This document shows positions 17,138-24,911 of a stretch of DNA of 64,000 bases, one piece after another; the first letter of the stretch is position 1, and each line of letters starts with the position of its first letter. The position numbers were made by a program, and so were the translations under genes. The notes under the pieces were generated by a model that was given only the letters and a program-made list of their open reading frames with translations, made no database searches and was not told where the DNA came from. The stretch is from Paraglaciecola chathamensis S18K6 (lineage in GTDB: Bacteria; Pseudomonadota; Gammaproteobacteria; Enterobacterales; Alteromonadaceae). Where the stretch lies: NCBI GenBank assembly GCA_000314955.1, contig BAEM01000053.1, positions 124,001-188,000 of the forward strand, written 5' to 3'.

Positions 17138-18628
17138 TCACTTCGCCTGGCAATAATGCGATAAAAACGCATCGTGGCTAGGCAAATTAGCCAAAGGTTC
17201 GTGCTTAACACTGCGCATTTGCTCAAGCATATTCATCAATTGTTGTTCAGATAGTGTATTGGCGATGGGGTGATAGTCTTCAGGCTCGATACCTTGACCG
17301 GTCATCACCTGTAGCCAAGAACTTTCTAAAAATAAATCGTTTTGTTCTCTGAATAACTTACCGTTTTGCTTAAATAACGTCATTTTATGGCGTAGCGAGG
17401 CGGGTATATCCATCTGTTGCATATTGCGCCAAAACTGACTGTCGTCACGCTCGGTTAAGTGATAGTGCAACACTAAAAAATCGCGTATTTGAAGATACTC
17501 TAACTCTGATTGTTGGTTGTATTCATCCACCGCTGCGCTGTCTATACCTGCGTGGGGGAATAAATGAATTAAACGCACAATGGCAGATTGAATCAAATGA
17601 ATACTGGTGGACTCTAGTGGCTCTAAAAATCCACTCGCTAGGCCTACTGCAACCACATTTTTGTACCACTGTTTGCGCCTGCGACCCGTGGTGAAATGGA
17701 TGACCTTAGGATCGCCCAATGGCGCTGAATCAAGGTTGTTTAATAGCGTATGCGTTGCTTCATCATCACTCATATGACTACTGCAATACACCAAGCCATT
17801 GCCATTTCGGTGTTGCAAGGGAATGCGCCATTGCCAGCCAGCGGTGTGTGCAATAGCACGAGTATAAGGTACTGTGGTTTCAAAACGCTCCGAGGGTACC
17901 GCGACGGCTCTGTTACAGGGTAATAAGTGGGTCCAATCATCGTAGCCCACCCCCAATGTTTGTTGAATGAGCAATCCTCGAAACCCTGAGCAATCAATGA
18001 ACAGATCACCGTCTATGCGCTGCCCATCCTGTAACGTCACTGCAGCAATATTCCCTGAGGGATGCTGCTGAACAGACTCAATCATACCTTCAATTCGAGT
18101 TACACCGAGCTTGGTACAATAGCGGCGTAGAAACTGAGCGTATAACGTCGCATCAAAATGATAGGCATAGGGTAAATCTAATACCGTATCTTGTGCTTTA
18201 ATATGAGCGAACTTGCCTTGCGTGGCGCACAGGTAATTTAGGTCGTAATCCCAAATGCTCGCCTTCGCACCAAATGCTTTAGCGCGATTAACAAAGTGGT
18301 GAAAATGGCAAAATGCCATGCTTTTACCGGGCGACCCAAAGGTATGAAAATAGCTTTCGTTAGGTCTGCGCCAATTTTCGAATTTAATCGCCAGTTTAAT
18401 TGTGGCTTTTGTTTCCCTTAAAAATTCTGCCTCGTTAATACCCAATACTTGGTTCACCAGCCGAATGGGAGGAATAGTTGCTTCACCTACCCCAACAGTG
18501 CCGATAGCCTCGGATTCCACCAAGGTTATATTGATGGATGCACCAACGACCTTTTGAAGTAACGCAGCAGTTAACCAACCGGCGGTGCCTCCTCCTACAA
18601 TGACTACATTTTTAATTGCTGTGTTCAT
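17138..18628 (-). CDS. Flavin-dependent tryptophan-halogenase homologue A
   Basis: 496 residues from the ATG at 18628; a GTG one codon upstream (18631) is the alternative. Motifs: VVIVGGGTAGWLTAALL at the N-terminus, KATIKLAIKFENWR with the putative catalytic Lys, AGWQWRIPL as the WxWxIP signature, and GFLEPLESTSIHLIQ with the catalytic Glu. It shares layout but only moderate identity with its neighbour, so the two are old paralogues that may act on different substrates or as a pair. It follows the second TBDR by 168 bp, and a terminator-like hairpin ends only about 20 nt upstream of its start, leaving almost no room for an independent promoter; expression probably depends on read-through from the receptor gene. 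Weak ribosome binding site. Confidence 0.9.
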   Translation of the reverse strand: MNTAIKNVVIVGGGTAGWLTAALLQKVVGASINITLVESEAIGTVGVGEATIPPIRLVNQVLGINEAEFLRETKATIKLAIKFENWRRPNESYFHTFGSPGKSMAFCHFHHFVNRAKAFGAKASIWDYDLNYLCATQGKFAHIKAQDTVLDLPYAYHFDATLYAQFLRRYCTKLGVTRIEGMIESVQQHPSGNIAAVTLQDGQRIDGDLFIDCSGFRGLLIQQTLGVGYDDWTHLLPCNRAVAVPSERFETTVPYTRAIAHTAGWQWRIPLQHRNGNGLVYCSSHMSDDEATHTLLNNLDSAPLGDPKVIHFTTGRRRKQWYKNVVAVGLASGFLEPLESTSIHLIQSAIVRLIHLFPHAGIDSAAVDEYNQQSELEYLQIRDFLVLHYHLTERDDSQFWRNMQQMDIPASLRHKMTLFKQNGKLFREQNDLFLESSWLQVMTGQGIEPEDYHPIANTLSEQQLMNMLEQMRSVKHEPLANLPSHDAFLSHYCQAK

Positions 18629-18645
18629 CACATCACTTTAAACAG

Positions 18646-18684
18646 AAAAACCCCATCTAATTTGTATATAACCAGATGGGGTTT
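18646..18684 (-). terminator. Terminator/attenuator between TBDR 2 and halogenase A
   Basis: Perfect 11-bp inverted repeat AAACCCCATCT (18648-18658) / AGATGGGGTTT (18674-18684). On the minus strand it runs into TTTTTC, the classical intrinsic-terminator form, and ends about 18 nt before the halogenase start codon. It should lower halogenase expression relative to the receptor. Confidence 0.75.
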
Positions 18685-18796
18685 GAAATTGAAAGCACAG
18701 CACATCGTGCTTTAGTCTATGCACAGGTGAGTGACTCCTGTGCTACTAGGTTAACCTAATGTAGCGTTAGCCTACGTAATACCCTTACAACTCAGA

Positions 18797-21601
18797 TTAG
18801 AAAGAGTAATTAAACCCGAGCAAGTAGTTAGCACCAAATGATTGATAACGCGTTATTTGACGTCCATCGTTTGGCGCAGCCTGCACGGTATCCTCATCTG
18901 TTAGGTTTTGCGCTTGAAGTGTAACGCGTAAGCCGTACAAAGATTCAATACCTGACTCACTAAAGTCATAGCCAATCTGCGCATCCCAAAGTTCGCCACC
19001 TTGATCGGTTGCATCAACTAACGACAAGCTTAAACCGCGCTGCTCCGTTAAGAATGGGTCACGTTTAGTACCAGAGATGCGAATTTCAAACCCGTTCATT
19101 TCATAATAAGCGGTCAGGCTGTATGACTCTTCAGATAAACCAGGAATACGGGTTTCAGTCTGACCAGGAGCCGGGTCTAACTTACCATCCATAAAGGTGG
19201 CGCTAGCATACATACCAAAGCCCTCTAAATTGTCGTGGATCATGCTAAACGGAAAGCTTGCCTGAAACTCGTAACCACGTACAAATCCTTCAAAACCATC
19301 CAGTACTGATGACACGCCACCCAAGAAGGTTACCGGTGCGGAACCATCAGACGCTTGGTGTAATGTTGGAATATACACGTCAGAGAAATCAGCTAGTACA
19401 CTGGTGTCACGGTGCCAGTTTTTAATGTCTTTAAAGAAGAACGACACAGCAAAATATCCGTCGTCTGCAAAATAGTTCTCGTAAGACAAATCAAACTGAT
19501 CAGCTTCTAATGGCTTGAGTTCTGGGTTACCTGAACTACCGCCCCAAGGACCATTCGCAGGATCAGGGTTGGCAATTTGGTTATCGTTAAAGGCAAAAGT
19601 AGCTTGCGTGTTCGGGCGCATATCATCCATACGAGGACGACTAATGACTTTAGATAATGCCGTACGAATGAACTGACCTTCGTAAATTTCAGCGCTTAAA
19701 TTCAACGTGGGTAGTACATCTGTGTAGTCGGCCCCGCCTGTAACAGGCACAGCGACCGTCATTCCATCCACATCACTTGTCGTGCTAAACCCAGTGGATG
19801 ACTGATCGGCATTAACCACTTGTAAGCCAATATTACCCTTGATAAACACGTCGCCTAGCTCGGTATTAATATCCAGTTTGGCAAAAATGGTCGTCAGTTG
19901 TTCTTCAACTTCATAGGTATCCCCTAAGCGATCATTTTGCACAAGTCCTGCATCCGTAGCTGTGTAATAACCACTGTTAAACAGACCTAAACTGTCGTAG
20001 CCAAGTACGCCGTTAATACCAATGAAATCAAGATTGATTGCGCCTACCGGGTCTGGGATAGGACCTTGGCCCGGGTATTCAGGTGCGGTTAGGTATGCAC
20101 CGTTATTTATTTTAGACTTAGAGCGATCAGAGTAGTTGATCCCCACATTGAGGTTAGTGAAAATCCCCCACTCTACGTATCCGTCAACTTCGAAACGAAC
20201 ACTGTCGAGTTTCTCTTCAAATACCGGCTTATTCACGAAGCCATCTTGGGCATCTGAACCAATGATCGGAGCGCCCCATGCTTGTGGCCCTGCTAGGCTA
20301 ATCAAACTTGGATCGGTTAAATCAACACCCGGCAATGTGGGGTGATCGCCATAAACAGCACCGGTTGATGTCATTGTCCACGAGCGCGGTGAAATCGGAC
20401 GCCCATCAACGCCGGCGCGGCCAACACCTGAGTAGCTTTCTATGTCAGTGATCGTTTTATCAACTTTACCGCTGGACAAATCCGCTGACACCGTCCAGTT
20501 TTCATCTAGCTCATAGGCTACGTTTAAGCCTAAGGTCGTCAGTTCAGCATTTTGTTCTTTGGCATCGTTTCGCACGACCGAATAAAACCCGTCGTGGTAA
20601 CCTTCAGTTACTAATCCGTCTTCTACTTTAGTAATAGTGTAATCTACACCGCCCCACTCAGGGCCACCTTCTTCGAGTCCGCGTTTGACATCGTTTTCGA
20701 CAAAATCGATATAAAGGGCGTCAAGTTGTACGGTAAGCTTGTCTGACGGTGCCCACTGAATAACGGCTGCAATTGAGTCACGTTCTAACATGGCTGAACG
20801 TGCAAGTGAGTCATGGCCACCCAAAATAAGCGTACCTTCTGGCACGTCAACACCAGGCGCAGCGTTATCTGGGTTTGCTGTTGCGTATCCCCAACCACCA
20901 AATTGCTCTTCCTGACGTGGCGATTCCATAGTGGCAAGCGTTAATGCGACGCCAAGGGTATCGTCTGCAAATGAATCAACATAGTTGAAAGATAAGCGAT
21001 GGCCTTCGTTGTCAAAATCAGGGTTAGCTGAGTCTTCAGCATTCTTTTCAAATGAGCCATTAAGCGTAATGCTTTGCTCCATGCCTAAAGGCTTAACCGT
21101 TTGTAAATCAACGGTGCCGCCGATACCTTGGTTGATTAGCCCTGCTTCTGGGGTTTTGTAAACCAAAATATTTGATACGATTTCAGTAGGATATAAATCG
21201 AATTCTACCCCGCGGTTATCACCCATTCCTAGTAATTCGCGGCCATTTAGTGAAGTACCCACGTAGTTCTCATTGAAGCCACGAACGGACAAACCACTTG
21301 TACGGCCATTTCTGCGCTCACCGGCAAGGCCAGGTAAACGAGCTAATGATTCAGCGACACTGGTATCAGGCAATTTACCGATATCTTCAGCAGAGAGCAC
21401 TTCAACAATTGATGTGTTATCCATTTTAATTGCTTGTGCACGCATAAGGCTGCCACGAATACCCGTGACTTGAATCACTTCTGTGTCGTCACCCGCTGCA
21501 TCTGCTGTTGCTTCTTGGGCGAATGCACTTGGTGCAATCCCAAAGGCGAAACCGCTAGAAATTAACGCGGCCTTTATTAAATTAGGTTTAAAATTTTTCA
21601 T
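18797..21601 (-). CDS. TonB-dependent outer-membrane receptor 2
   Basis: 934 residues. Signal peptide MKNFKPNLIKAALISSGFAF...AFAQE, a TonB-box-like DDTEVIQVTGIRGSL, a plug domain (NTSIVEVLSAEDIGKLPDTSVAESLARLPGLAG then LSVRGF), and a barrel ending in FGANYLLGFNYSF with a C-terminal Phe, as needed for insertion into the outer membrane. The plug wording is that of the large proteobacterial carbohydrate-type receptors. It shares the N-terminal start (MK-F-KPNLI-AAL) with TBDR 1 but is clearly diverged from it elsewhere. It is followed by the halogenase pair on the same strand and diverges from the cupin gene. Operator-like palindrome 128 bp upstream, identical to that of TBDR 1. Confidence 0.93.
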   Translation of the reverse strand: MKNFKPNLIKAALISSGFAFGIAPSAFAQEATADAAGDDTEVIQVTGIRGSLMRAQAIKMDNTSIVEVLSAEDIGKLPDTSVAESLARLPGLAGERRNGRTSGLSVRGFNENYVGTSLNGRELLGMGDNRGVEFDLYPTEIVSNILVYKTPEAGLINQGIGGTVDLQTVKPLGMEQSITLNGSFEKNAEDSANPDFDNEGHRLSFNYVDSFADDTLGVALTLATMESPRQEEQFGGWGYATANPDNAAPGVDVPEGTLILGGHDSLARSAMLERDSIAAVIQWAPSDKLTVQLDALYIDFVENDVKRGLEEGGPEWGGVDYTITKVEDGLVTEGYHDGFYSVVRNDAKEQNAELTTLGLNVAYELDENWTVSADLSSGKVDKTITDIESYSGVGRAGVDGRPISPRSWTMTSTGAVYGDHPTLPGVDLTDPSLISLAGPQAWGAPIIGSDAQDGFVNKPVFEEKLDSVRFEVDGYVEWGIFTNLNVGINYSDRSKSKINNGAYLTAPEYPGQGPIPDPVGAINLDFIGINGVLGYDSLGLFNSGYYTATDAGLVQNDRLGDTYEVEEQLTTIFAKLDINTELGDVFIKGNIGLQVVNADQSSTGFSTTSDVDGMTVAVPVTGGADYTDVLPTLNLSAEIYEGQFIRTALSKVISRPRMDDMRPNTQATFAFNDNQIANPDPANGPWGGSSGNPELKPLEADQFDLSYENYFADDGYFAVSFFFKDIKNWHRDTSVLADFSDVYIPTLHQASDGSAPVTFLGGVSSVLDGFEGFVRGYEFQASFPFSMIHDNLEGFGMYASATFMDGKLDPAPGQTETRIPGLSEESYSLTAYYEMNGFEIRISGTKRDPFLTEQRGLSLSLVDATDQGGELWDAQIGYDFSESGIESLYGLRVTLQAQNLTDEDTVQAAPNDGRQITRYQSFGANYLLGFNYSF

Positions 21602-21728
21602 GTGTGTCTATCCCGGTTCGAGACTAAAATGGAAACCTAGATATCGGTTAACAACTTGTAGTCAAATGTTACATCTTTGTTCTAGTTGCCGAGATAGTAT
21701 CGTTACACCTAGTGATGCCTCAATGTCT

Positions 21729-21742
21729 TGCATACGTATTCA
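21729..21742. promoter_or_regulatory. Operator-like palindrome, copy 2
   Basis: TGCATACGTATTCA, base-for-base identical to 15281-15294, 128 bp before the TBDR 2 start and about 230 bp before the cupin gene. The orientation relative to the receptor gene is the same at both sites. Confidence 0.65.
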
Positions 21743-21842
21743 GTAAAAATACACAACAATTTATTAACAGGCGCTTTTCACTTTATTGGCAGAATTCGAG
21801 CTTAAGCGATTGTTTTTATTAAATAATAAAAATAAAGACCAG

Positions 21843-21859
21843 ACGATTTCGAAAATCGT
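21843..21859. promoter_or_regulatory. Inverted repeat upstream of cupin gene
   Basis: ACGATTT-CGA-AAATCGT: a perfect 7-bp dyad around a 3-base centre. No uridine tract follows, so a protein-binding site is more likely than a terminator. Confidence 0.4.
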
Positions 21860-21973
21860 TTGTTAACACTCAAACGAAACAAGCTTAGCCTGTTTGGCTA
21901 TTCTTGTATGATTTTCGGTGCTAGCCTACCTGCATATATTGAACAGATAGATACATTTAAAGTCATTAATAAC

Positions 21974-23008
21974 ATGCAGGATCGCACATACAATATTCAG
22001 AACCTTCCTGAACCTCGACGGGTTGAAGGAGTGACGGCAGATAACTTTAAACAACGTGTAACCGATGTGTATTCACCCGCCGTGTTTAAAGGATTCGCCA
22101 AACAGTGGCCTTTGGTTAACGCCGCGAATAGATCTGATCAAGCGTTATGTGATTATCTCGTCAATGTTTCGACGAACACCCCATTGCCACTTGTTCTGTT
22201 GCCACAAAAGACAAAAGGACGGATGTTTTACAGTGAAGATATGCGCTCTATGAATTTTCAAAGGGCGCAGGCAACATTGCAACAAGCATTGGCCCACATG
22301 ATGCATTTTGCACAGGCTAACCAAGCGCTAGCCGTTGACAGAGTGTGCGTGCAAAGTGCTCGTATTAAAGACGTGATGCCTAAACTGGAAAAAGAGCTAT
22401 GCAATCCCTTACTGCCTGATAACCACCCTTTTATATGGTTGGGTAACCCTGTTACGGTGGCGCCACATTTTGATGAAGCACATAATATTGCCATCGTCGC
22501 GGCCGGTGTACGCCGATTTACGCTATTTCCCCCTGAACAGATTGACAATCTATATATAGGGCCCTTAGAGCACACGCCCGCGGGCCAACCGGTTAGCTTA
22601 GTCGATTTGAATTCCCCTGATTTAACGCGTTATCCCAAGTATGCCGAAGCGTTTAAACACGCTTTGTCAGTAGAATTACACCCTGGTGATGCGATTTATA
22701 TCCCATCACCTTGGTGGCACAGTGTGGAGTCACAAAGCAATATAAATGTATTGGTAAACTATTGGTGGAGCGGCAATTATGTGTCTAGTGCGTTGCCTTT
22801 TCCCATGTTGCTACATGCTATTCAGGCCTTGAAACATTTGCCGGAAGATCAGCAAACCGCCTGGCAACACATGCTCAAACATTATATTAGCCATGATGAT
22901 ACCCGGTGGGAGCACATTCCTCCGGCTCTGCGCGGGGTTCTAGGAAACAGAAATCAAAGCGTGATCAACAAAGTGCACACCTGGTTAAAGCACAAAATAG
23001 CTCGTTAA
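21974..23008 (+). CDS. Cupin-8/JmjC-like putative Fe(II)/2-oxoglutarate hydroxylase
   Basis: 344 residues from the ATG at 21974; the frame is open further upstream to 21860 (TTG) with another ATG at 21908, none having a clear ribosome binding site. 21974 is preferred because the family-like beginning PEPRRVEGVTADNFKQRV then PAVFKGFAKQWPLV starts just after it. Fe(II) ligands: HFDEAHN (HxD) near the middle of the protein and the distal His in AIYIPSPWWHSVES; VRRFTLFPPEQ and the terminal helices are also typical of the FIH-like cupin-8 group. FIH-type enzymes hydroxylate protein side chains; bacterial members next to TBDR and halogenase genes are common but uncharacterised. Divergent from TBDR 2. 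A hairpin overlaps the stop codon. Confidence 0.85.
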   Translation: MQDRTYNIQNLPEPRRVEGVTADNFKQRVTDVYSPAVFKGFAKQWPLVNAANRSDQALCDYLVNVSTNTPLPLVLLPQKTKGRMFYSEDMRSMNFQRAQATLQQALAHMMHFAQANQALAVDRVCVQSARIKDVMPKLEKELCNPLLPDNHPFIWLGNPVTVAPHFDEAHNIAIVAAGVRRFTLFPPEQIDNLYIGPLEHTPAGQPVSLVDLNSPDLTRYPKYAEAFKHALSVELHPGDAIYIPSPWWHSVESQSNINVLVNYWWSGNYVSSALPFPMLLHAIQALKHLPEDQQTAWQHMLKHYISHDDTRWEHIPPALRGVLGNRNQSVINKVHTWLKHKIAR

Positions 23009-23022
23009 TGGGCTATTTTGTT
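22995..23022 (+). terminator. Hairpin at cupin gene stop codon
   Basis: AAAATAGC ... GCTATTTT around the TAA stop, followed by TGTTCTTTTT. The stem is AT-rich and 8 bp long, so a weak intrinsic terminator. Confidence 0.55.
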
Positions 23023-23024
23023 CT

Positions 23025-23145
23025 TTTTGGCTGGCGCACTCTTTGGCTGACGCACTCTTTGGCTGGCGCTCTTTTTGGCTAGTGCGCCTTACGCCTTATT
23101 TCGCTAACGCACTTTTGGCTAACGTGCTTTTAGCTAACGCCGTTT
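23025..23145. repeat. Degenerate tandem repeat, about 15-17 bp units
   Basis: About seven imperfect copies of TTTGGCTGGCGCACTC and TTTAGCTAACGC-like units directly downstream of the cupin gene. The variation between units (GGCTGGCGC, GGCTGACGC, GGCTAACGT) suggests an old array that is decaying. Non-coding. Confidence 0.75.
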
Positions 23146-23165
23146 TAGCAAATGTAATACGAATA

Positions 23166-23194
23166 AAGGCGCAACATACACGGTGTTGCGCCTT
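23166..23194. terminator. Bidirectional hairpin between cupin and VOC genes
   Basis: Perfect 11-bp stem AAGGCGCAACA / TGTTGCGCCTT with a 7-base loop in a convergent gap. Uridine tracts are poor on both sides, so termination is likely but not certain. Confidence 0.55.
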
Positions 23195-23274
23195 CTGGTT
23201 ACATCAATAGCGTGTTGGTATTGCAGAGTGCAGTGTGCCTGAAAATGGCCCGAGTTACGTCATAGCCAAGTTTG

Positions 23275-23652
23275 TTATGCCTGTGAGTGTAACCCCACCA
23301 TGTTGCCTTCTGTATCCTTAATTAGACTAATAAAACCGTATTCACCAATCGACATTTTTGCCTGCTCTACTGCTCCGCCAGCTTGAGATACGCGCTCTGC
23401 TTCTACAGCGCAGTCCTCACAAGAAAAATACACCAATGTGCTATTGCCACCAGGTGCCATACCCGCCATTTTTACCAGCGCGCCACTGGCACCGTACTTT
23501 TCCATATCAGAAGGAAATGCCATCATATGTACTTGCTCTTCTGTGGGGTCAGTTAGTAACGTTAATTCAACGGCTAACACTGTTTGATAAAACGCTGTTG
23601 CTCTGTCCATGTCCTCGACATATATTTCAAACCACCCAACTGGATTACTCAT
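23275..23652 (-). CDS. VOC (glyoxalase/bleomycin-resistance fold) family protein
   Basis: 125 residues: MSNPVGWFEIYVEDMDRATA opens the first beta-alpha-beta module of the vicinal-oxygen-chelate fold (FEIYV-D-x-x-R-A-x-x-F-Y), the middle has the G-G-N-S-T-L-V-Y-F second module, and IKDTEGNMVGLHS closes it. Length matches single-domain VOC proteins of the PhnB-like or YcgJ-like groups annotated as glyoxalase-like. Metal ligands are partly recognisable (Glu in FEIYV, His in GLHS), but the substrate is unknown. It is 75 nt downstream of thiF on the same strand and could be transcribed with the thiamine operon, though nothing links it to thiamine. Confidence 0.85.
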   Translation of the reverse strand: MSNPVGWFEIYVEDMDRATAFYQTVLAVELTLLTDPTEEQVHMMAFPSDMEKYGASGALVKMAGMAPGGNSTLVYFSCEDCAVEAERVSQAGGAVEQAKMSIGEYGFISLIKDTEGNMVGLHSQA

Positions 23653-23726
23653 ACTCGCTCCTTATTAATTTACCTAGTGAATTCACTCAGTGTGAGCCAT
23701 TAGTCTTGACCTCAAGTTCCGCTTTA

Positions 23727-24911
23727 TCAAGCACGGCTTGCTAAAAATTCACTTAATATTTTGGTCAGTTGCCGCTCTTCGAGTAACGCACTTAAGCCGC
23801 CTTCTAAACTGTATAACTCTGAATAACCTGCTTCACGTAACAGACCGACAGCTTGGTCGCTGCGTTTACCAGATTGGCAATACACAAAAATAGCGCCCGT
23901 TCGGTCAGCACATTCGGCCGTAACCTGCTGCAGCAAATCTTCACTTAAACTGATGCAGACTCCCCCTATATTAAAACCTCTGTGCTCTTGCTCACTTCGA
24001 ACATCAAGTAGAAAAGGGGTTTTGTGGCCCAGAAGAAGATTTACGAAGGTCTGTGGGGGTAGTTTTATGTTTTGATGACATGCAGCTGTTGAATCGATGC
24101 TCGCTTGCTCGCCTTCTTTCAATTTAGCTGGCGTTGCGCGCACCCTAAAGCCCACAGGGCTCTCTGCCTTGGGCTGAGTGCAAACACACTGTGTATTCTT
24201 ACTAAGATTAATCGTGCGTAATTGATTTGCACTTCCAGAAAATAAATACAGTTTACCGGTAATTTCACACTGCTCAGATATTAAATACTGTAAACAGCTA
24301 TTGGCTTGTAGCAAACCTAACATCCCGGGCAAGGTGCTTAAAACACCAGCGGCATTGCAATCGGGTACATCGACGGGGATCTCAGGAAAGACACATCGAA
24401 AACATGGTCCGTCTGGCGTAAACAACGCCATCTGACCATTGGTACCTAACACACTGGCGTAAATCCATGGTATTGCCTGCACTAAGCAATGGTCATTGAT
24501 CAGCATGCGTGCAGCGAAATTATCCGTACAATCCAGCACAATATCTGCTTTATTAAGTAAACGGTGCATATTTGCAGCAACCAGCGGCTCGTTGACACCA
24601 AGAACAGTAATAAATGGGTTATTATCATTTAGGCGCTTGGCGACAACCCGAGCTTTTGACTTGCCGATATCCGCAAACGAAAACAATACTTGGCGATGTA
24701 AATTTGTTTGAGAAATACAGTCACCATCAACAATAGTGATATGCCCCACTCCTGCCGCACCTAAATACATAGCAACAGGACAACCCAATCCCCCCGCCCC
24801 AACAATGACGACTTTGGCATGTTTAAGACGAAGTTGGCCGGTCACGCCCATTTCGTTTAGCTGCACGTGACGCTGATATTGCAGCCATTCTCCTGCAGTA
24901 AACAAACTCAT
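23727..24911 (-). CDS. thiF: ThiF sulfur-carrier adenylyltransferase fused to rhodanese domain
   Basis: 394 residues. Residues 1-250 are the E1-like ThiF/MoeB fold: ATP-binding VVIVGAGGLGCPVAMYLGAAG, the Arg/Lys-rich NLHRQVLF, DCTDNF, and the zinc cysteines CFRC with the later CVC. Residues about 282-394 form a rhodanese domain with the active-site loop VYCQSGKRSDQA (Cys near 344). It would adenylate the C-terminal Gly of ThiS, and the rhodanese part could deliver sulfur. Classical ThiF is about 250 residues, so this resembles MoeB-rhodanese (Uba4/MoeZ) fusions, and a shared role in molybdopterin synthesis is possible. The operon position next to thiS/thiG supports ThiF. It overlaps thiDE by 4 nt (ATGA). 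Confidence 0.9.
   Translation of the reverse strand: MSLFTAGEWLQYQRHVQLNEMGVTGQLRLKHAKVVIVGAGGLGCPVAMYLGAAGVGHITIVDGDCISQTNLHRQVLFSFADIGKSKARVVAKRLNDNNPFITVLGVNEPLVAANMHRLLNKADIVLDCTDNFAARMLINDHCLVQAIPWIYASVLGTNGQMALFTPDGPCFRCVFPEIPVDVPDCNAAGVLSTLPGMLGLLQANSCLQYLISEQCEITGKLYLFSGSANQLRTINLSKNTQCVCTQPKAESPVGFRVRATPAKLKEGEQASIDSTAACHQNIKLPPQTFVNLLLGHKTPFLLDVRSEQEHRGFNIGGVCISLSEDLLQQVTAECADRTGAIFVYCQSGKRSDQAVGLLREAGYSELYSLEGGLSALLEERQLTKILSEFLASRA

Larger units (their letters stand above)
21602..21973. other. Divergent regulatory region between TBDR 2 and cupin gene, 372 bp
   Basis: Contains the second operator-like palindrome (21729-21742), an AT-rich TTTATTAACA segment just right of it, and a separate 17-bp inverted repeat at 21843-21859. 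Both divergent genes could be controlled from here. Confidence 0.6.

Noticed and set aside
15638-18628. Secondary-metabolite (antibiotic) gene cluster around the halogenases
   Set aside because: No NRPS, PKS, terpene or RiPP genes are present; neighbours are receptors and a pullulanase.
23727-24911. Assignment as MoeB (molybdopterin) instead of ThiF
   Set aside because: Position directly after thiS, thiG and thiDE with overlapping reading frames favours ThiF; a dual role remains possible.
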